From: Nitrospinota bacterium
GTDB lineage: Bacteria; 2-12-FULL-45-22; JACOWJ01
DNA: 27,443 nt
Direction: 5' to 3'
Assembly: GCA_016176845.1 (NCBI GenBank)
Contig: JACOWJ010000005.1
Span: 1-27,443, forward strand
Shown here piece after piece: positions 1 through 6,930 of the stretch (the first letter of the stretch is position 1; each line of letters opens with the position of its first letter). The notes beneath the pieces are model-generated. The model was not told the DNA's origin. It worked only from the letters and a program-made list of their open reading frames with translations, and did no database searches. The position numbers and the translations under genes are program-made.

Positions 1-807
1 CTCTGCCTCCTTGATCTCCATGAGCTCGACGCGCCCCAGTCCCCGCGAACCGCCTCCTCCCAGGGGAAGTGTGAGCAGGGTCTCGCGCAGGGCCTCTTCA
101 ACCAGGGCCCGCTTTTGCCGGGGAAGGATCAGGCTGCCCGCCAGGAGCTGCCCTGCCTCGATGGCCTCCAGCGAGTAGAGCATCTCGTCCTCAGCGGTAT
201 TGCGACGGCGGTTGATGGCCGCCCGCAGCAGGCGGCCCTTGCTGGGTGAGGCGATCTGCCGGTAGCCCTCCTCGTGCAGCCGCTGATAAAAGCCGCTGAA
301 GCGATCGATCCGTCCCCTGCAACTGAGACAGTGGGCCTTCCAGACCAGCAGCCGGGGCTGAAGCTCTTCGTAGGCCAGTTGAGAGAGGAGGGTGTCGAAG
401 ACCCCGTGACGTTCCCGAGGCCTCTTGCCAGGCTGTTCCCTGGCTTCTCGCTGCTCGTCCGACCGAAATCCCGGCTGGTGTTTGCAGGAGCGGGCCGTGG
501 CCGGCAATGTCCAGGTCTGCTCCCCCAGGACATCCTGGGGATAGCCGTGGGTGAAGATGATCTCCGTGCTGTCTCCACTGCCAAAGAGTTGGTAGAAACG
601 GCAGTCCTCCCGTTCGGGGCAGCCATGGTGATCGCGCCGCTGTTCTTCTCCCTGAGGACACCAGTCCAGCAGGAAGTGGGCCGCCGCTCCCCGGACGATA
701 CCTCCAGGCAAGTGGTTCCGGCTCTCCATAAAGTTGCCCCCGTAAGGTTTATGGGCCCCTACGTAAAGCATCGAATTTGTCCGAAGCTGGTAGTCGATCC
801 GGATCAT
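1..807 (-). CDS. csx10: Csx10, type III-D CRISPR RAMP protein (3' end outside window)
   Basis: The minus strand is open from an ATG at 807 through position 1, 269 codons with no stop, so the C-terminus lies outside the window. Csx10 is a Cas5/Csm4-like RAMP subunit thought to cap the crRNA 5' handle in type III-D effectors. Visible are an N-terminal RAMP strand and a loop ending in LPGGIVRGA (about residues 34-42), a TARSCKHQPGF segment near 104-114, HGVFDTL near 135-141, a C-x2-C pair in a CLSCRGRIDRF segment near 160-170 (probably half of a zinc site), and a glycine-rich GGGGSRGLGR loop near 250-259. The start overlaps the upstream csm3-like stop as ATGA, which implies translational coupling. 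The family call rests on the SCKHxPGF/HGVFDTL pattern and gene order. A Csm4-type protein is the main alternative. Confidence 0.82.
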   Translation of the reverse strand, partial: MIRIDYQLRTNSMLYVGAHKPYGGNFMESRNHLPGGIVRGAAAHFLLDWCPQGEEQRRDHHGCPEREDCRFYQLFGSGDSTEIIFTHGYPQDVLGEQTWTLPATARSCKHQPGFRSDEQREAREQPGKRPRERHGVFDTLLSQLAYEELQPRLLVWKAHCLSCRGRIDRFSGFYQRLHEEGYRQIASPSKGRLLRAAINRRRNTAEDEMLYSLEAIEAGQLLAGSLILPRQKRALVEEALRETLLTLPLGGGGSRGLGRVELMEIKEAE

Positions 808-1505
808 GGCCTCCACTCCCCTATATGGCCCAGCAACTCCCTGACCGTTACCCGAGAGCCGTCCAGGTAGACCTCCTCCTCATCCTGATTCAGGTTGGTC
901 CCGATCCAGCCCAATCCCCGCGATCGGCCGCCGCCCAGCGCCACGACGGAGCGGATGCTGGCCAGGAGCAAGGCCGCTTCCCGTCGGGCTCCCACCTCTC
1001 CCATGATCTTCCCCACGAAACAAAAGCCGGCCCGGGGGATGGAGGTCTCCACGAAGTAGAGGCGCTCGTCTTCGGCCGTGCGCCGCCGGCGAGAGATGCT
1101 GACGCCGGGGCGAACCTGGCTGTCCACTCCTTTCAGCCGGGCTGGCCTCTCCTGCCGGGCATCGGAGAAGAGCAGTGCCGCCTTACGGCCATTGGTGCCA
1201 AACAGGCGACAGCAGGGGCAGACCTCCCGCTGGTAGATAGGCTTTTCCCGTTCGGAAGGGAGCTCGAAGTGGGGACACATCTGCTCGGCCCGTGGGGGGC
1301 AGCAGACCAGATCGGGGTCAATCCCCCGCAGGAGCCGCTCACACTCCGATCGGACCTTTCCCTTGATGGAGGAGGCCGGGATGACCAGATGGCCCTCCTT
1401 GTCTCGCACCGCCGCCTTGTCGATCCCCATGCCGGGCGGGGTCCCGCCCGAGCCCACCGATAGGGCCGTCCTCACCCATATCTCCAGCTTCACCTCCAGC
1501 CTCAT
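804..1505 (-). CDS. Csm3-like RAMP (Cas7 family) backbone subunit, type III-D
   Basis: This 233-residue protein starts at the ATG at 1505, which overlaps the cas10 stop; a longer in-frame reading from 1574 would run deep into cas10 and is rejected. Cas7-family Csm3 subunits form the helical backbone along crRNA and cut target RNA at 6-nt intervals. It shows the family signature: SVGSGG near 16-21, GIDKAAVRD near 27-35, IPASSIKGKVR at 42-52, and a C-terminal glycine-rich SRGLGW loop near 195-200. Asp29 in the GID motif sits where Csm3 proteins carry the catalytic Asp, so RNase activity is plausible. Six cysteines (68, 69, 77, 96, 98, 99) probably bind zinc. It is flanked by cas10 and csx10 with ATGA overlaps on both sides. 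Type III-D loci usually have several csm3-like genes; others would lie left of the window. Confidence 0.88.
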   Translation of the reverse strand: MRLEVKLEIWVRTALSVGSGGTPPGMGIDKAAVRDKEGHLVIPASSIKGKVRSECERLLRGIDPDLVCCPPRAEQMCPHFELPSEREKPIYQREVCPCCRLFGTNGRKAALLFSDARQERPARLKGVDSQVRPGVSISRRRRTAEDERLYFVETSIPRAGFCFVGKIMGEVGARREAALLLASIRSVVALGGGRSRGLGWIGTNLNQDEEEVYLDGSRVTVRELLGHIGEWRP

Positions 1506-4165
1506 CGTTCCGTCCTCCCCTCGGCTCTGATGAAATCCATCACCTCCACCAGGTCGGCGAAGGGCGTCGTCCACTCTTCTTTTCCCTTCCGGCGAAAGGG
1601 AAAATCGGGGTCATCGGACCATTCTTTTCCCCACCAGTCTGCCAGGATCCTTCCAAAGGCTTGTTGGTCATCTTCCTTCAGCCGGCTCAGTTGATAGAAG
1701 AGGAAGTTGCGGCTGAAGGGCCGGCCCCTGGCCAGGCTTTGGCGAATGGCATAGAGTTGAGAGCGAGGGAACCGCCGGCTGCGGAGCCCTTCGGCAGCCC
1801 TTAATAGCCTTTCCAGCTCATCGAGCGTCAAAGGGCGCTCGGTAAGATGGAGCTCTTCTGTGGCGATCTCCATCTGATAAGTCTTCCGGCGGAGCTCGTC
1901 CAGATCGGAGGAGCCTTCGGCGGTCAGGATCAAGAAGTCCACCGTCCCGCCCTTCTGGTGCTCCTCCCGTCCTTTGTTTAGTTTCCAGGCCCTCTTCTTG
2001 GCCGACTTCAGGAGTTGCTCGGCCAGATGCTGCAGGAAATAGATAGGGCTATGGGCCTTGGCAATGACTACCCCCGCTGACAGGGTAAGTTCTCGTCCCA
2101 TCCGGAACTCTTCCTCGAAACGGCGGCAGATCGAGAGGGCGATCCTCAGTGCCCGGTCGGCCGGGACGATGAGGAAAAGGTCGTCTCCGCCAATGCTGAC
2201 GATCTCGAAGGGATGAATGAGCTCTTTCGCCTGGTCCTGGTCTTTCGTCTCCATTGGCTCCAGATGCTCGGCCAGGCTTTGGAAGACACAGCCCTCGACC
2301 GTCTCTAAGAGCGTTCGGGCGAAGAGGCGGTATTCGGCCGGCGTGGAGATACGCTCCAGGTGACCGCCGATGTCATTGCCGTCAGCGTAGATGACCCCCA
2401 CGTAGCCCCGAGCCTGACCATTGGCGCAGTTACCCAGGCTGGCCAGGTCGCTGGCCACCTCGATCCGATTCTCTCCTCCCAGCCTCTCCACCGCCTCCTG
2501 ATAGCGGCGACAGCCTTCTTCCCGGCTATTCTGGAGATACTTCCAAAAACCTTTGACGAAGGATCCCTTTCCACTGCCTGAGTCTTTCCTCTGCTTGATG
2601 CCGGCCCTCCGCTTGCCCAGGCAGACCTCGCACAAGTAGAGCTCCTGGGGCTGCGGCTCCAGGTGGGTGGCCGGCCGGGTTTGACAGGAACTGCATAGCC
2701 GGGCGAAAGGGGTGAGCTCAGGGGTAGGGACCTCCTCTCGCTCCTCTTTGGCCCGCTTGAGCTGGTAATTGAGCTGAGCGGTGATCTCCCCAAAGCGCTT
2801 GGTCTTGAGGAGCCGTTGGAAGAGGGCCGTGGTCCCGTCCTGGACCTTCTGGCCCTCGTCTGAGAGTGGGGCCAGGTAGGCGTCCAGGGCAGCCCGTTCG
2901 GCAGGATTCGCCCCCTTCCACAGCGGCCGCAAGCGGTCAAACCAACTGCGGTAGGGCTCGAAGCCATAAGGGAGCTCAAAGAGATGAAGGGAATGGGATG
3001 CGACACTGATGGTGGCCCATCCAGTCTCTTCCAGGTAGAGCCGCTCCAGGGCATGGGCGATCGCCTCGGCCAGATAAGCCGGTGCCAGGATGAGGGCCCC
3101 TCCGCCAGCGGCATAGAGGATGGCTTCGGGTGCCAGAAGGTGCTTTTGCCCCTGGTAAGGGATGCCCTTCCGGCAGAGGAGCTCTTCCATCCCTTCCCGA
3201 TTGAGCTGATCCAGGATGCGGCTGGCCCCACGCACCTCGGGCAGCCGGGCGCTCTCAAAGACGTAGCGTTTGACCCGATCGACATCGGCTAGAATCAGGC
3301 TCAACGGGGGGATCGCGTCAAACTCCTGCTCCTCCCATGTTTTCATCCGATTCAGGAGGTTGAAGATGGCCTCCCCACTGGTAGGATAGCGGGGAAAGCC
3401 ATGCTCGCCCCGGAGTTGGGCGATTTCCTCGAACTTCTTCGACCAGTCCTCTTCAAAGAGCTCGGTGACCCGGTCCACTCCGGAAGCAGTATCCGCGTGG
3501 CAGATGGCCTCCTCAAAAAAACCAAGCGGGCCCTGGCCGGCCTCTCGGTAGTAGCGGGCATCGTGGTGTCTCAAAGCCACGTCGGCCACTGCCTCCACCA
3601 GCTCCCGGCTCAAAACAGGCTTGAGCAGCCTTTCCACTGCCTCCCTCCCTCGCTCCCGATGTCCCGAGGGAGGAAACTTCCCCAGGTCATGGCCGAGGGC
3701 CGCAATCCGCGTCACCTGGAAAAGCTCTTCAGCACCCAGGGGCGGGGAGGCTCGCACGATGGAGTCTGGCCCTTTTCCCCGGCTCAGGGCTTCCTGGATC
3801 AGGCCGGCAGCAATGGCCGAGGTCAGCAGCGAATGGTCAGCCAGCGTGCTGCGGTTGGCCCCCCGGCGGGTGTCGGCCGGCAGGGAGGGCCATTCTTTCT
3901 GGGGGGATTCGGAGAGGGCATGGTGGAAGATGTCCGCCGTAGCTGTTAGAAGTCTTTGCCGGTCCGAAGTTTCCCGATTGGGAAGCCGGGTACCAATGAC
4001 TCTGAGGAATTCATCTCGCAATGCCTCCAGTTCGCGCGCATCCTCGGGAAGACCATAATAACGGCCACGCCAAAGGTCCTCGAACAGGATCAGCTTTTGC
4101 CCCGTCGAGGCCTCAACGTAGCTCATGTCTTTTAGGACGAATTCAGAAGGATGATATTCCCGCAT
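1502..4165 (-). CDS. cas10: Cas10, large subunit of type III CRISPR effector (HD + Palm GGDD)
   Basis: This 887-residue protein is the signature subunit of a type III complex. An N-terminal HD nuclease domain shows DHS at 110-112, ALGHDLGKFP around 156-165, and RHHD at 199-202; HD domains cut ssDNA during transcription. A zinc finger follows, with C491-x2-C494 and C512-x2-C515. The Palm/cyclase region has YADGNDIGG near 593-601 and SIGGDD at 657-662; intact GGDD in this family makes cyclic oligoadenylates from ATP when target RNA binds. Both active sites look intact. The start ATG has AGGAAGG about 8 nt upstream, and the stop overlaps the csm3-like start. No CARF or other cyclic-oligoadenylate-responsive effector is visible in the window. 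Neighbours csx10 and cas6 favour subtype III-D over III-A or III-B. Confidence 0.96.
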   Translation of the reverse strand: MREYHPSEFVLKDMSYVEASTGQKLILFEDLWRGRYYGLPEDARELEALRDEFLRVIGTRLPNRETSDRQRLLTATADIFHHALSESPQKEWPSLPADTRRGANRSTLADHSLLTSAIAAGLIQEALSRGKGPDSIVRASPPLGAEELFQVTRIAALGHDLGKFPPSGHRERGREAVERLLKPVLSRELVEAVADVALRHHDARYYREAGQGPLGFFEEAICHADTASGVDRVTELFEEDWSKKFEEIAQLRGEHGFPRYPTSGEAIFNLLNRMKTWEEQEFDAIPPLSLILADVDRVKRYVFESARLPEVRGASRILDQLNREGMEELLCRKGIPYQGQKHLLAPEAILYAAGGGALILAPAYLAEAIAHALERLYLEETGWATISVASHSLHLFELPYGFEPYRSWFDRLRPLWKGANPAERAALDAYLAPLSDEGQKVQDGTTALFQRLLKTKRFGEITAQLNYQLKRAKEEREEVPTPELTPFARLCSSCQTRPATHLEPQPQELYLCEVCLGKRRAGIKQRKDSGSGKGSFVKGFWKYLQNSREEGCRRYQEAVERLGGENRIEVASDLASLGNCANGQARGYVGVIYADGNDIGGHLERISTPAEYRLFARTLLETVEGCVFQSLAEHLEPMETKDQDQAKELIHPFEIVSIGGDDLFLIVPADRALRIALSICRRFEEEFRMGRELTLSAGVVIAKAHSPIYFLQHLAEQLLKSAKKRAWKLNKGREEHQKGGTVDFLILTAEGSSDLDELRRKTYQMEIATEELHLTERPLTLDELERLLRAAEGLRSRRFPRSQLYAIRQSLARGRPFSRNFLFYQLSRLKEDDQQAFGRILADWWGKEWSDDPDFPFRRKGKEEWTTPFADLVEVMDFIRAEGRTER

Positions 4166-4254
4166 AGCCGACCTTCCTTCTTGACGGTTGTCTCTTAGAT
4201 AGCCATTGTTTTGGTCTTAAGGTGAAATGGATCGCATCCTCCACTCCATCACCT

Positions 4255-4350
4255 CTACTGACCTTCTTGTTCTTGGCGGGCTACAAAATCCAAGACGGCT
4301 TTCTCGAACTGCTCGAAATCGCCGATTCGTTCTTGCAATATCTTGATCAT
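4255..4350 (-). CDS. Short 31-residue ORF, possible gene remnant upstream of cas10
   Basis: This reading frame runs from an ATG at 4350 to TAG at 4255, on the same strand as cas10 and about 90 bp upstream of it. The product begins MIKILQERIGDFEQF and continues as an amphipathic, charged helix rich in Glu and Gln. Codon choice looks coding-like, but nothing of it is recognised with certainty. The ATG sits directly against a GGAAATTCCTAT sequence that resembles the dispersed 19-bp motif found elsewhere in the window. It could be the C-terminal end of a gene cut by a repeat insertion, or a small antitoxin-like peptide. Confidence 0.3.
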   Translation of the reverse strand: MIKILQERIGDFEQFEKAVLDFVARQEQEGQ

Positions 4351-4370
4351 ATAGGAATTTCCTTTTTTTC

Positions 4371-4444
4371 AGATTCCTCAGTCGCTGTCGCTCCTTCGGA
4401 ATGACAGATTGTATGCCTGTCATTCCGAGCGAAGCGAGGAATCT
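4371..4444. repeat. REP-like palindrome (AGATTCCTC...GAGGAATCT)
   Basis: The ends AGATTCCTC and GAGGAATCT are inverted, with further pairing between CGGAATGACAG and CTGTCATTCCG around a GATTGTATGC centre. It is related in layout to the palindrome at 6488-6556 and resembles widespread bacterial intergenic palindromes. It lies in the spacer upstream of cas10 and may be an inert mobile repeat or an RNA hairpin. Confidence 0.8.
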
Positions 4445-4509
4445 AATTTAATCATAAAAAGTTCCTTCTAAAATGAAAATTTCTGCGAACCATTACGTTT
4501 AAATTTATC

Positions 4510-4528
4510 GCATAGGAATTTCCATTTT
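4510..4528 (+). repeat. Dispersed 19-bp motif, copy 1
   Basis: GCATAGGAATTTCCATTTT occurs here, on the minus strand at 6558-6576, and on the plus strand at 21164-21182. This copy and the 6558 copy also share AAATYTATC to the left. Two AGCTATGAGCT units follow it here, as related sequence does at 21164. It is identical across the three sites, which argues for recent spread or a conserved function. Confidence 0.85.
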
Positions 4529-4582
4529 CAGCTATGAGCTTTGACCTACGAGCTATGAGCTAATTTAATACCAAAGTTTGAA

Positions 4583-4600
4583 ACAAGGGAAAGCCCTTGT
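4583..4600 (-). terminator. Possible cas6 terminator hairpin
   Basis: ACAAGGG and CCCTTGT form a 7-bp stem with a 4-nt loop, 19 nt past the cas6 stop. On the minus strand it is followed by TTTCAAACTTT, a poor T-tract, so termination is only suggested. Confidence 0.4.
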
Positions 4601-4618
4601 CAAGCCTCCCATCCCCTC

Positions 4619-5590
4619 TCACCCCACCACCTCATAGCGCCCCAATCCGAAGCTAGTCCCCTTGCCCACGTGGAGCCATTCGCCCAGCCGGATCAGGGGC
4701 ATGAAGGGCCCCAGATCCCCCACGAAGGAGGCCTCCCCCACAAATCCCCCCAGCATCATCCGCCTATCTTGCCGGGCAGAGTACCGCTCCCAGTCATACC
4801 AGCGCAGCTCCCGACGGCTCAGCCCCACCCCCTCGGCCCGGGCGATCCACCCCCGAAAGTCCCATCCCTCGGGGTCCAGGCTGCAGTGGAAGTAGGCCAG
4901 GGCCGACAGGCGCCGCATCAGGCTGCGGGCCAAAATGTGGAACTCCAGGTCCAGGCAGAGGTCCTCCTGATACCGGATCCGGGTCGGCGTCAGGAAGCGC
5001 AGGGAGAGGGCCTTGCGGTCGTGATCCTCCTGCCGGGGCCGCCCGGGATAGTGCGTCGTGGGGGACCCCAGCAGGGCCCCCTTCTCTTTGGAATAGAGGC
5101 GCCGGCGGCGGCTTTGCCCCTCGAGGCCGAAGACTTCCTGCAGCCGGTAGCAGCCCCGCCCCTTGCCCAGGCCCACCTTGCCCAGCTCGCTGAAGGCCAG
5201 GACGAAATAGGGCAGGTAGTCGGCGGCCCGGCCGACCAGCCGCAGGCCGAAGGAGAGAGATTCTCCAGGGGCATAGACTTGCTTAGGCTCCGAAGGAGGG
5301 AGCAAAACGAAGGGGTGGGGGATGTTGGAATATTTGCGCAACCGGCGAGCGTCGGGGGGCGGGGGGGTCTCGAAGATCGTGAAGTAGGCGCACTTGGGAC
5401 CCAAGAGGCAGGTGGGGCAGGGACGCCCCTTCAGGGGGCAGGCCACCTGCTTGAAGGCGTGGCCAAAGGCCCCTCTCAGGGTCGAGCCTTTGTACTCAGG
5501 CAGGAGGAGCTGTCCCTCCGCTTGGATGACGAACTCGAAAGCGGAAAGCCCGATCTCCTCCAAAACGTCGAGGCCGCCGTCTCTCCCCAC
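4619..5590 (-). CDS. cas6: Cas6 family CRISPR pre-crRNA endoribonuclease
   Basis: This 323-residue protein cuts CRISPR transcripts within each repeat to make crRNAs for the effector. The N-terminal part has the Cas6/RAMP pattern LPEYKGSTLRGAFGHAF near 31-47, followed by a four-cysteine cluster (CPLKGRPCPTC...C near 51-67) that may bind zinc. The C-terminus ends in GKGTSFGLGRYEV, the glycine-rich loop typical of the Cas6 C-terminal domain. The start is a GTG at 5590, with AGGGAGG four nt upstream; no better ATG exists. It is on the same strand as cas10 but is separated from it by the repeat-filled spacer, so it may be transcribed on its own. Just upstream lies a MITE-like insertion that could have altered its promoter. 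The catalytic residues of Cas6 proteins vary and I cannot assign them here. Confidence 0.9.
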   Translation of the reverse strand: MGRDGGLDVLEEIGLSAFEFVIQAEGQLLLPEYKGSTLRGAFGHAFKQVACPLKGRPCPTCLLGPKCAYFTIFETPPPPDARRLRKYSNIPHPFVLLPPSEPKQVYAPGESLSFGLRLVGRAADYLPYFVLAFSELGKVGLGKGRGCYRLQEVFGLEGQSRRRRLYSKEKGALLGSPTTHYPGRPRQEDHDRKALSLRFLTPTRIRYQEDLCLDLEFHILARSLMRRLSALAYFHCSLDPEGWDFRGWIARAEGVGLSRRELRWYDWERYSARQDRRMMLGGFVGEASFVGDLGPFMPLIRLGEWLHVGKGTSFGLGRYEVVG

Positions 5591-5637
5591 TGCCTCCCTC
5601 TCCGAGCTGGACGTGGGACAATAATAGAATAATGAAG

Positions 5638-5760
5638 CATTTGTGACAACTTACCCCCTGGGAACGTGGGCGTCCCGCCCGCAAAGAGCGGCGAAGCCTG
5701 CCCCGGGCTTGATCGGGAAATGGCCGCGCTTCCGGCACCAACCTTAAGTTGACACAAATG
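5638..5760. mobile_element. 123-bp MITE-like element with inverted ends and flanking direct repeats
   Basis: The left end CATTTGTGACAACTTA (5638-5653) and the right end TAAGTTGACACAAATG (5745-5760) are inverted copies with one mismatch in 16. Immediately outside lie AATAATGAAG (5628-5637) and AATAATGAGG (5761-5770), direct repeats matching at 9 of 10 positions, which looks like a target-site duplication. The interior is GC-rich and non-coding. This is the layout of a miniature inverted-repeat element moved by a transposase in trans. It sits between cas6 and the cas2/HEPN remnant, in what would be the cas6 5' region. Confidence 0.78.
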
Positions 5761-5774
5761 AATAATGAGGTCTC

Positions 5775-5990
5775 TTACTCTCCCTTTAGTCCGACGAGGA
5801 TTTCTTCCTCACCTGCGATGCGATAATGGTCAGCGATAGCAGCAAGGATCTTATCGGCCGCTTTGACCGCTTTCTCTGCGGTCTCTTTTCCACAGAATTG
5901 GTGCGGGTATTCGTTGGGGAGGCCGTTTGGACAGCGCGAGGGGATGTCGGGGAGGTCCAAATCCCGGGCCTCTTCCAAAAGCCCCTTCGG
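5775..5990 (-). pseudogene. C-terminal fragment of a HEPN-domain protein, in frame behind truncated cas2
   Basis: Directly after the cas2 TAA the same frame continues for 71 codons to a TAA at 5775. The product contains PNGLPNEYPHQF, then an AEKAVKAADKILAAI helix. This matches the C-terminal half of small HEPN proteins (often partners of minimal nucleotidyltransferases), where a PNxLP...Y segment precedes a last amphipathic helix. The N-terminal helices of the domain are absent. The only start is a weak internal TTG at 5978, so independent expression is doubtful. I read this as a remnant joined to cas2 by a deletion or recombination. HEPN assignment is by pattern only. Confidence 0.6.
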
Positions 5991-6188
5991 TTAGTAACAC
6001 ACACTGTCCTTCTCCAGGTCGATGAGCTTCTCGACCCGCTGCTTCATATCCAGGAAGCGCCGCTCGTCCAGCAGGCACTCGAAGACGCTCTTCTGGACCC
6101 TGACCCTGCGGCCGAAGTTCTCGAGCTCCTTGGCCACCCGCATCCGCTTCTTGTCGTCCACGATATCATAAGCGATCACGATGCACAA
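5991..6188 (-). CDS. cas2: Cas2, C-terminally truncated (65 residues)
   Basis: Cas2 forms the Cas1-Cas2 integrase that inserts new spacers. The product starts at a TTG (6188), 12 nt after the cas1 stop, and shows AYDIVDDKKRMRVAKELENF with the conserved Asp8, then VQKSVFECLLDE, typical of the family. It stops after LIDLEKDSVCY, where intact Cas2 proteins run on for another 20-30 residues (usually Y-x-L-C-x2-C and a last strand). Neither other frame supplies that ending. The sequence after the stop belongs to a HEPN-like protein, so the gene was probably cut by a rearrangement. The missing last strand helps build the dimer and Cas1 contact, so function is doubtful. Confidence 0.85.
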   Translation of the reverse strand: MCIVIAYDIVDDKKRMRVAKELENFGRRVRVQKSVFECLLDERRFLDMKQRVEKLIDLEKDSVCY

Positions 6189-6200
6189 GCCGATTTCTCC

Positions 6201-6368
6201 CTATCTCATCAGGAAGGGCATGTAGGTCTCCTCCCCCTGAAGGCCCCTCACCAGCAGCCGGGCCTGCTCCAGGCAGATCTCCTTGCAGGTGGCCGGCCGT
6301 TCCAGCCGGGGATAGTAAACCTTCTCCTGGAGGTGCTTCTCGTAATGGACCAACCACTTTTTGATTCC
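6201..6368 (-). pseudogene. cas1: Cas1 C-terminal stub (55 residues)
   Basis: The minus strand encodes HYEKHLQEKVYYPRLERP, then a helix ending LEQARLLVRGLQGEE and a terminal PFLMR, stop TAG at 6201. This is the C-terminal end of Cas1, the spacer integrase; the pattern of a helix, HPRL-like YPRL, then QARLL...G is family-typical. About 270 upstream residues, including the catalytic Glu-His-Asp set, are missing. At 6368 homology gives way to a CTCACCCCAACCCTCTCCC-type dispersed repeat (about 6371-6396). The stub is positioned exactly as expected for a cas1-cas2 pair. There is no plausible start, so it is a dead gene. Confidence 0.78.
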
Positions 6369-6487
6369 CTGGTGGGAGAGGGTTGGGGTGAGGGAGTATT
6401 TTCATGTCAATAATCGAGGGAAAACCGAAAATTCCACCAGAAAACCTCATGTTTTTCAATGAGTTAGGGATAGGGGTTGATGAACTT

Positions 6488-6556
6488 AGATTGCTTCGCT
6501 TCGCTCGCAATGACTTTTTCGTGTCATTGCGAGGAGCGCCAGCGACAAAGCAATCT
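6488..6556. repeat. REP-like palindrome (AGATTGC...GCAATCT)
   Basis: AGATTGCTTCG at the left and AAGCAATCT at the right are inverted. Inside, GCTCGCAATGAC pairs with GTCATTGCGAG around a TTTTTC loop. It lies between the cas1 stub and the TOTE fragment. The adjacent 19-bp motif (6558-6576) abuts its right end. Confidence 0.85.
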
Positions 6557-6557
6557 C

Positions 6558-6576
6558 AAAATGGAAATTCCTATGC
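6558..6576 (-). repeat. Dispersed 19-bp motif, copy 2
   Basis: This is the reverse complement of GCATAGGAATTTCCATTTT, identical to copies at 4510 and 21164. The TAG stop of the TOTE-type fragment (6571-6573) lies inside it, so the break point of that gene coincides with the repeat. Confidence 0.85.
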
Positions 6577-6930
6577 GATAGATTTATGGGTGCATTCAGA
6601 GCATTTTATATTTGGCTTACCACATAACCCAGTTTTCCACTCATTTAGACAAACAGGCATATACCCCGATTTGCCTTCTTTATTTTGCCATCTCTTGGCA
6701 TAAACATCATCTCTGCCTTTAAATAGAGACATGAACAGTTTGATTTTTTCCTTAGATTCGCTGTTTCGATTAATTGTATAGACGAGCTTGTTTTCTATAA
6801 TATCATCAAAAACAACCGCCTCTTGTTCAAAAATGCCAAGTTGTATCTTTAATCTTTTATTTTCACCCTTTAAGCTATTGTTTTCAACGAGCAACGCTTG
6901 ATACTTCTCAAATAACTCCTCATAATCCAT
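6571..6930 (-). CDS. N-terminal fragment of TOTE-type primase/helicase conflict protein
   Basis: This 119-residue ORF starts at an ATG with AAGGAG about 5 nt upstream. Residues 1-40 form a Leu/Glu/Lys coiled coil. Residues 60-115 contain KEKIKLFMSLFKGRDDVYAKRW, then GKSGYMPVCLNEW and a four-cysteine cluster C-G-K-P...C-S-E-C. This matches the start of the archaeo-eukaryotic primase domain in TOTE conflict systems, normally fused to a superfamily II helicase in proteins of 800 or more residues. Here the frame ends in a dispersed repeat right after the last cysteine, so the primase core and helicase are gone. It is AT-rich, unlike its neighbours, which suggests foreign origin. The fragment is probably non-functional, though its start signals are intact. 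Confidence 0.65.
   Translation of the reverse strand: MDYEELFEKYQALLVENNSLKGENKRLKIQLGIFEQEAVVFDDIIENKLVYTINRNSESKEKIKLFMSLFKGRDDVYAKRWQNKEGKSGYMPVCLNEWKTGLCGKPNIKCSECTHKSIA

Larger units (their letters stand above)
4166..4618. other. Repeat-filled spacer between cas6 and cas10
   Basis: This 453-base AT-rich stretch separates the cas6 stop from the cas10 start. It holds, from right to left, a possible cas6 terminator hairpin (4583-4600), two direct copies of AGCTATGAGCT (4530-4540 and 4551-4561), one copy of a 19-bp dispersed motif (4510-4528), a REP-like palindrome (4371-4444), a diverged copy of the same motif near 4350-4362, and a 31-codon minus-strand reading frame (4255-4350). No CRISPR direct repeats are seen. 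Base composition and repeat load differ sharply from the flanking cas genes, so cas10 probably has its own promoter here, though I cannot pick a convincing one. Confidence 0.7.

Noticed and set aside
1-807. Apparent break in csx10
   Set aside because: A first reading suggested a frameshift near 385. Re-reading the run GAGAGAGGAG on the plus strand shows one continuous frame from 807 to 1, so no frameshift is claimed.
274-1463. Long plus-strand reading frames across csx10 and the csm3-like gene
   Set aside because: These are antisense shadows of GC-rich genes; the minus-strand products match known CRISPR families.
4670-5632. 320-codon plus-strand frame opposite cas6
   Set aside because: The product is low-complexity (Pro, Gln, Gly-rich) and antisense to a well-supported cas6.
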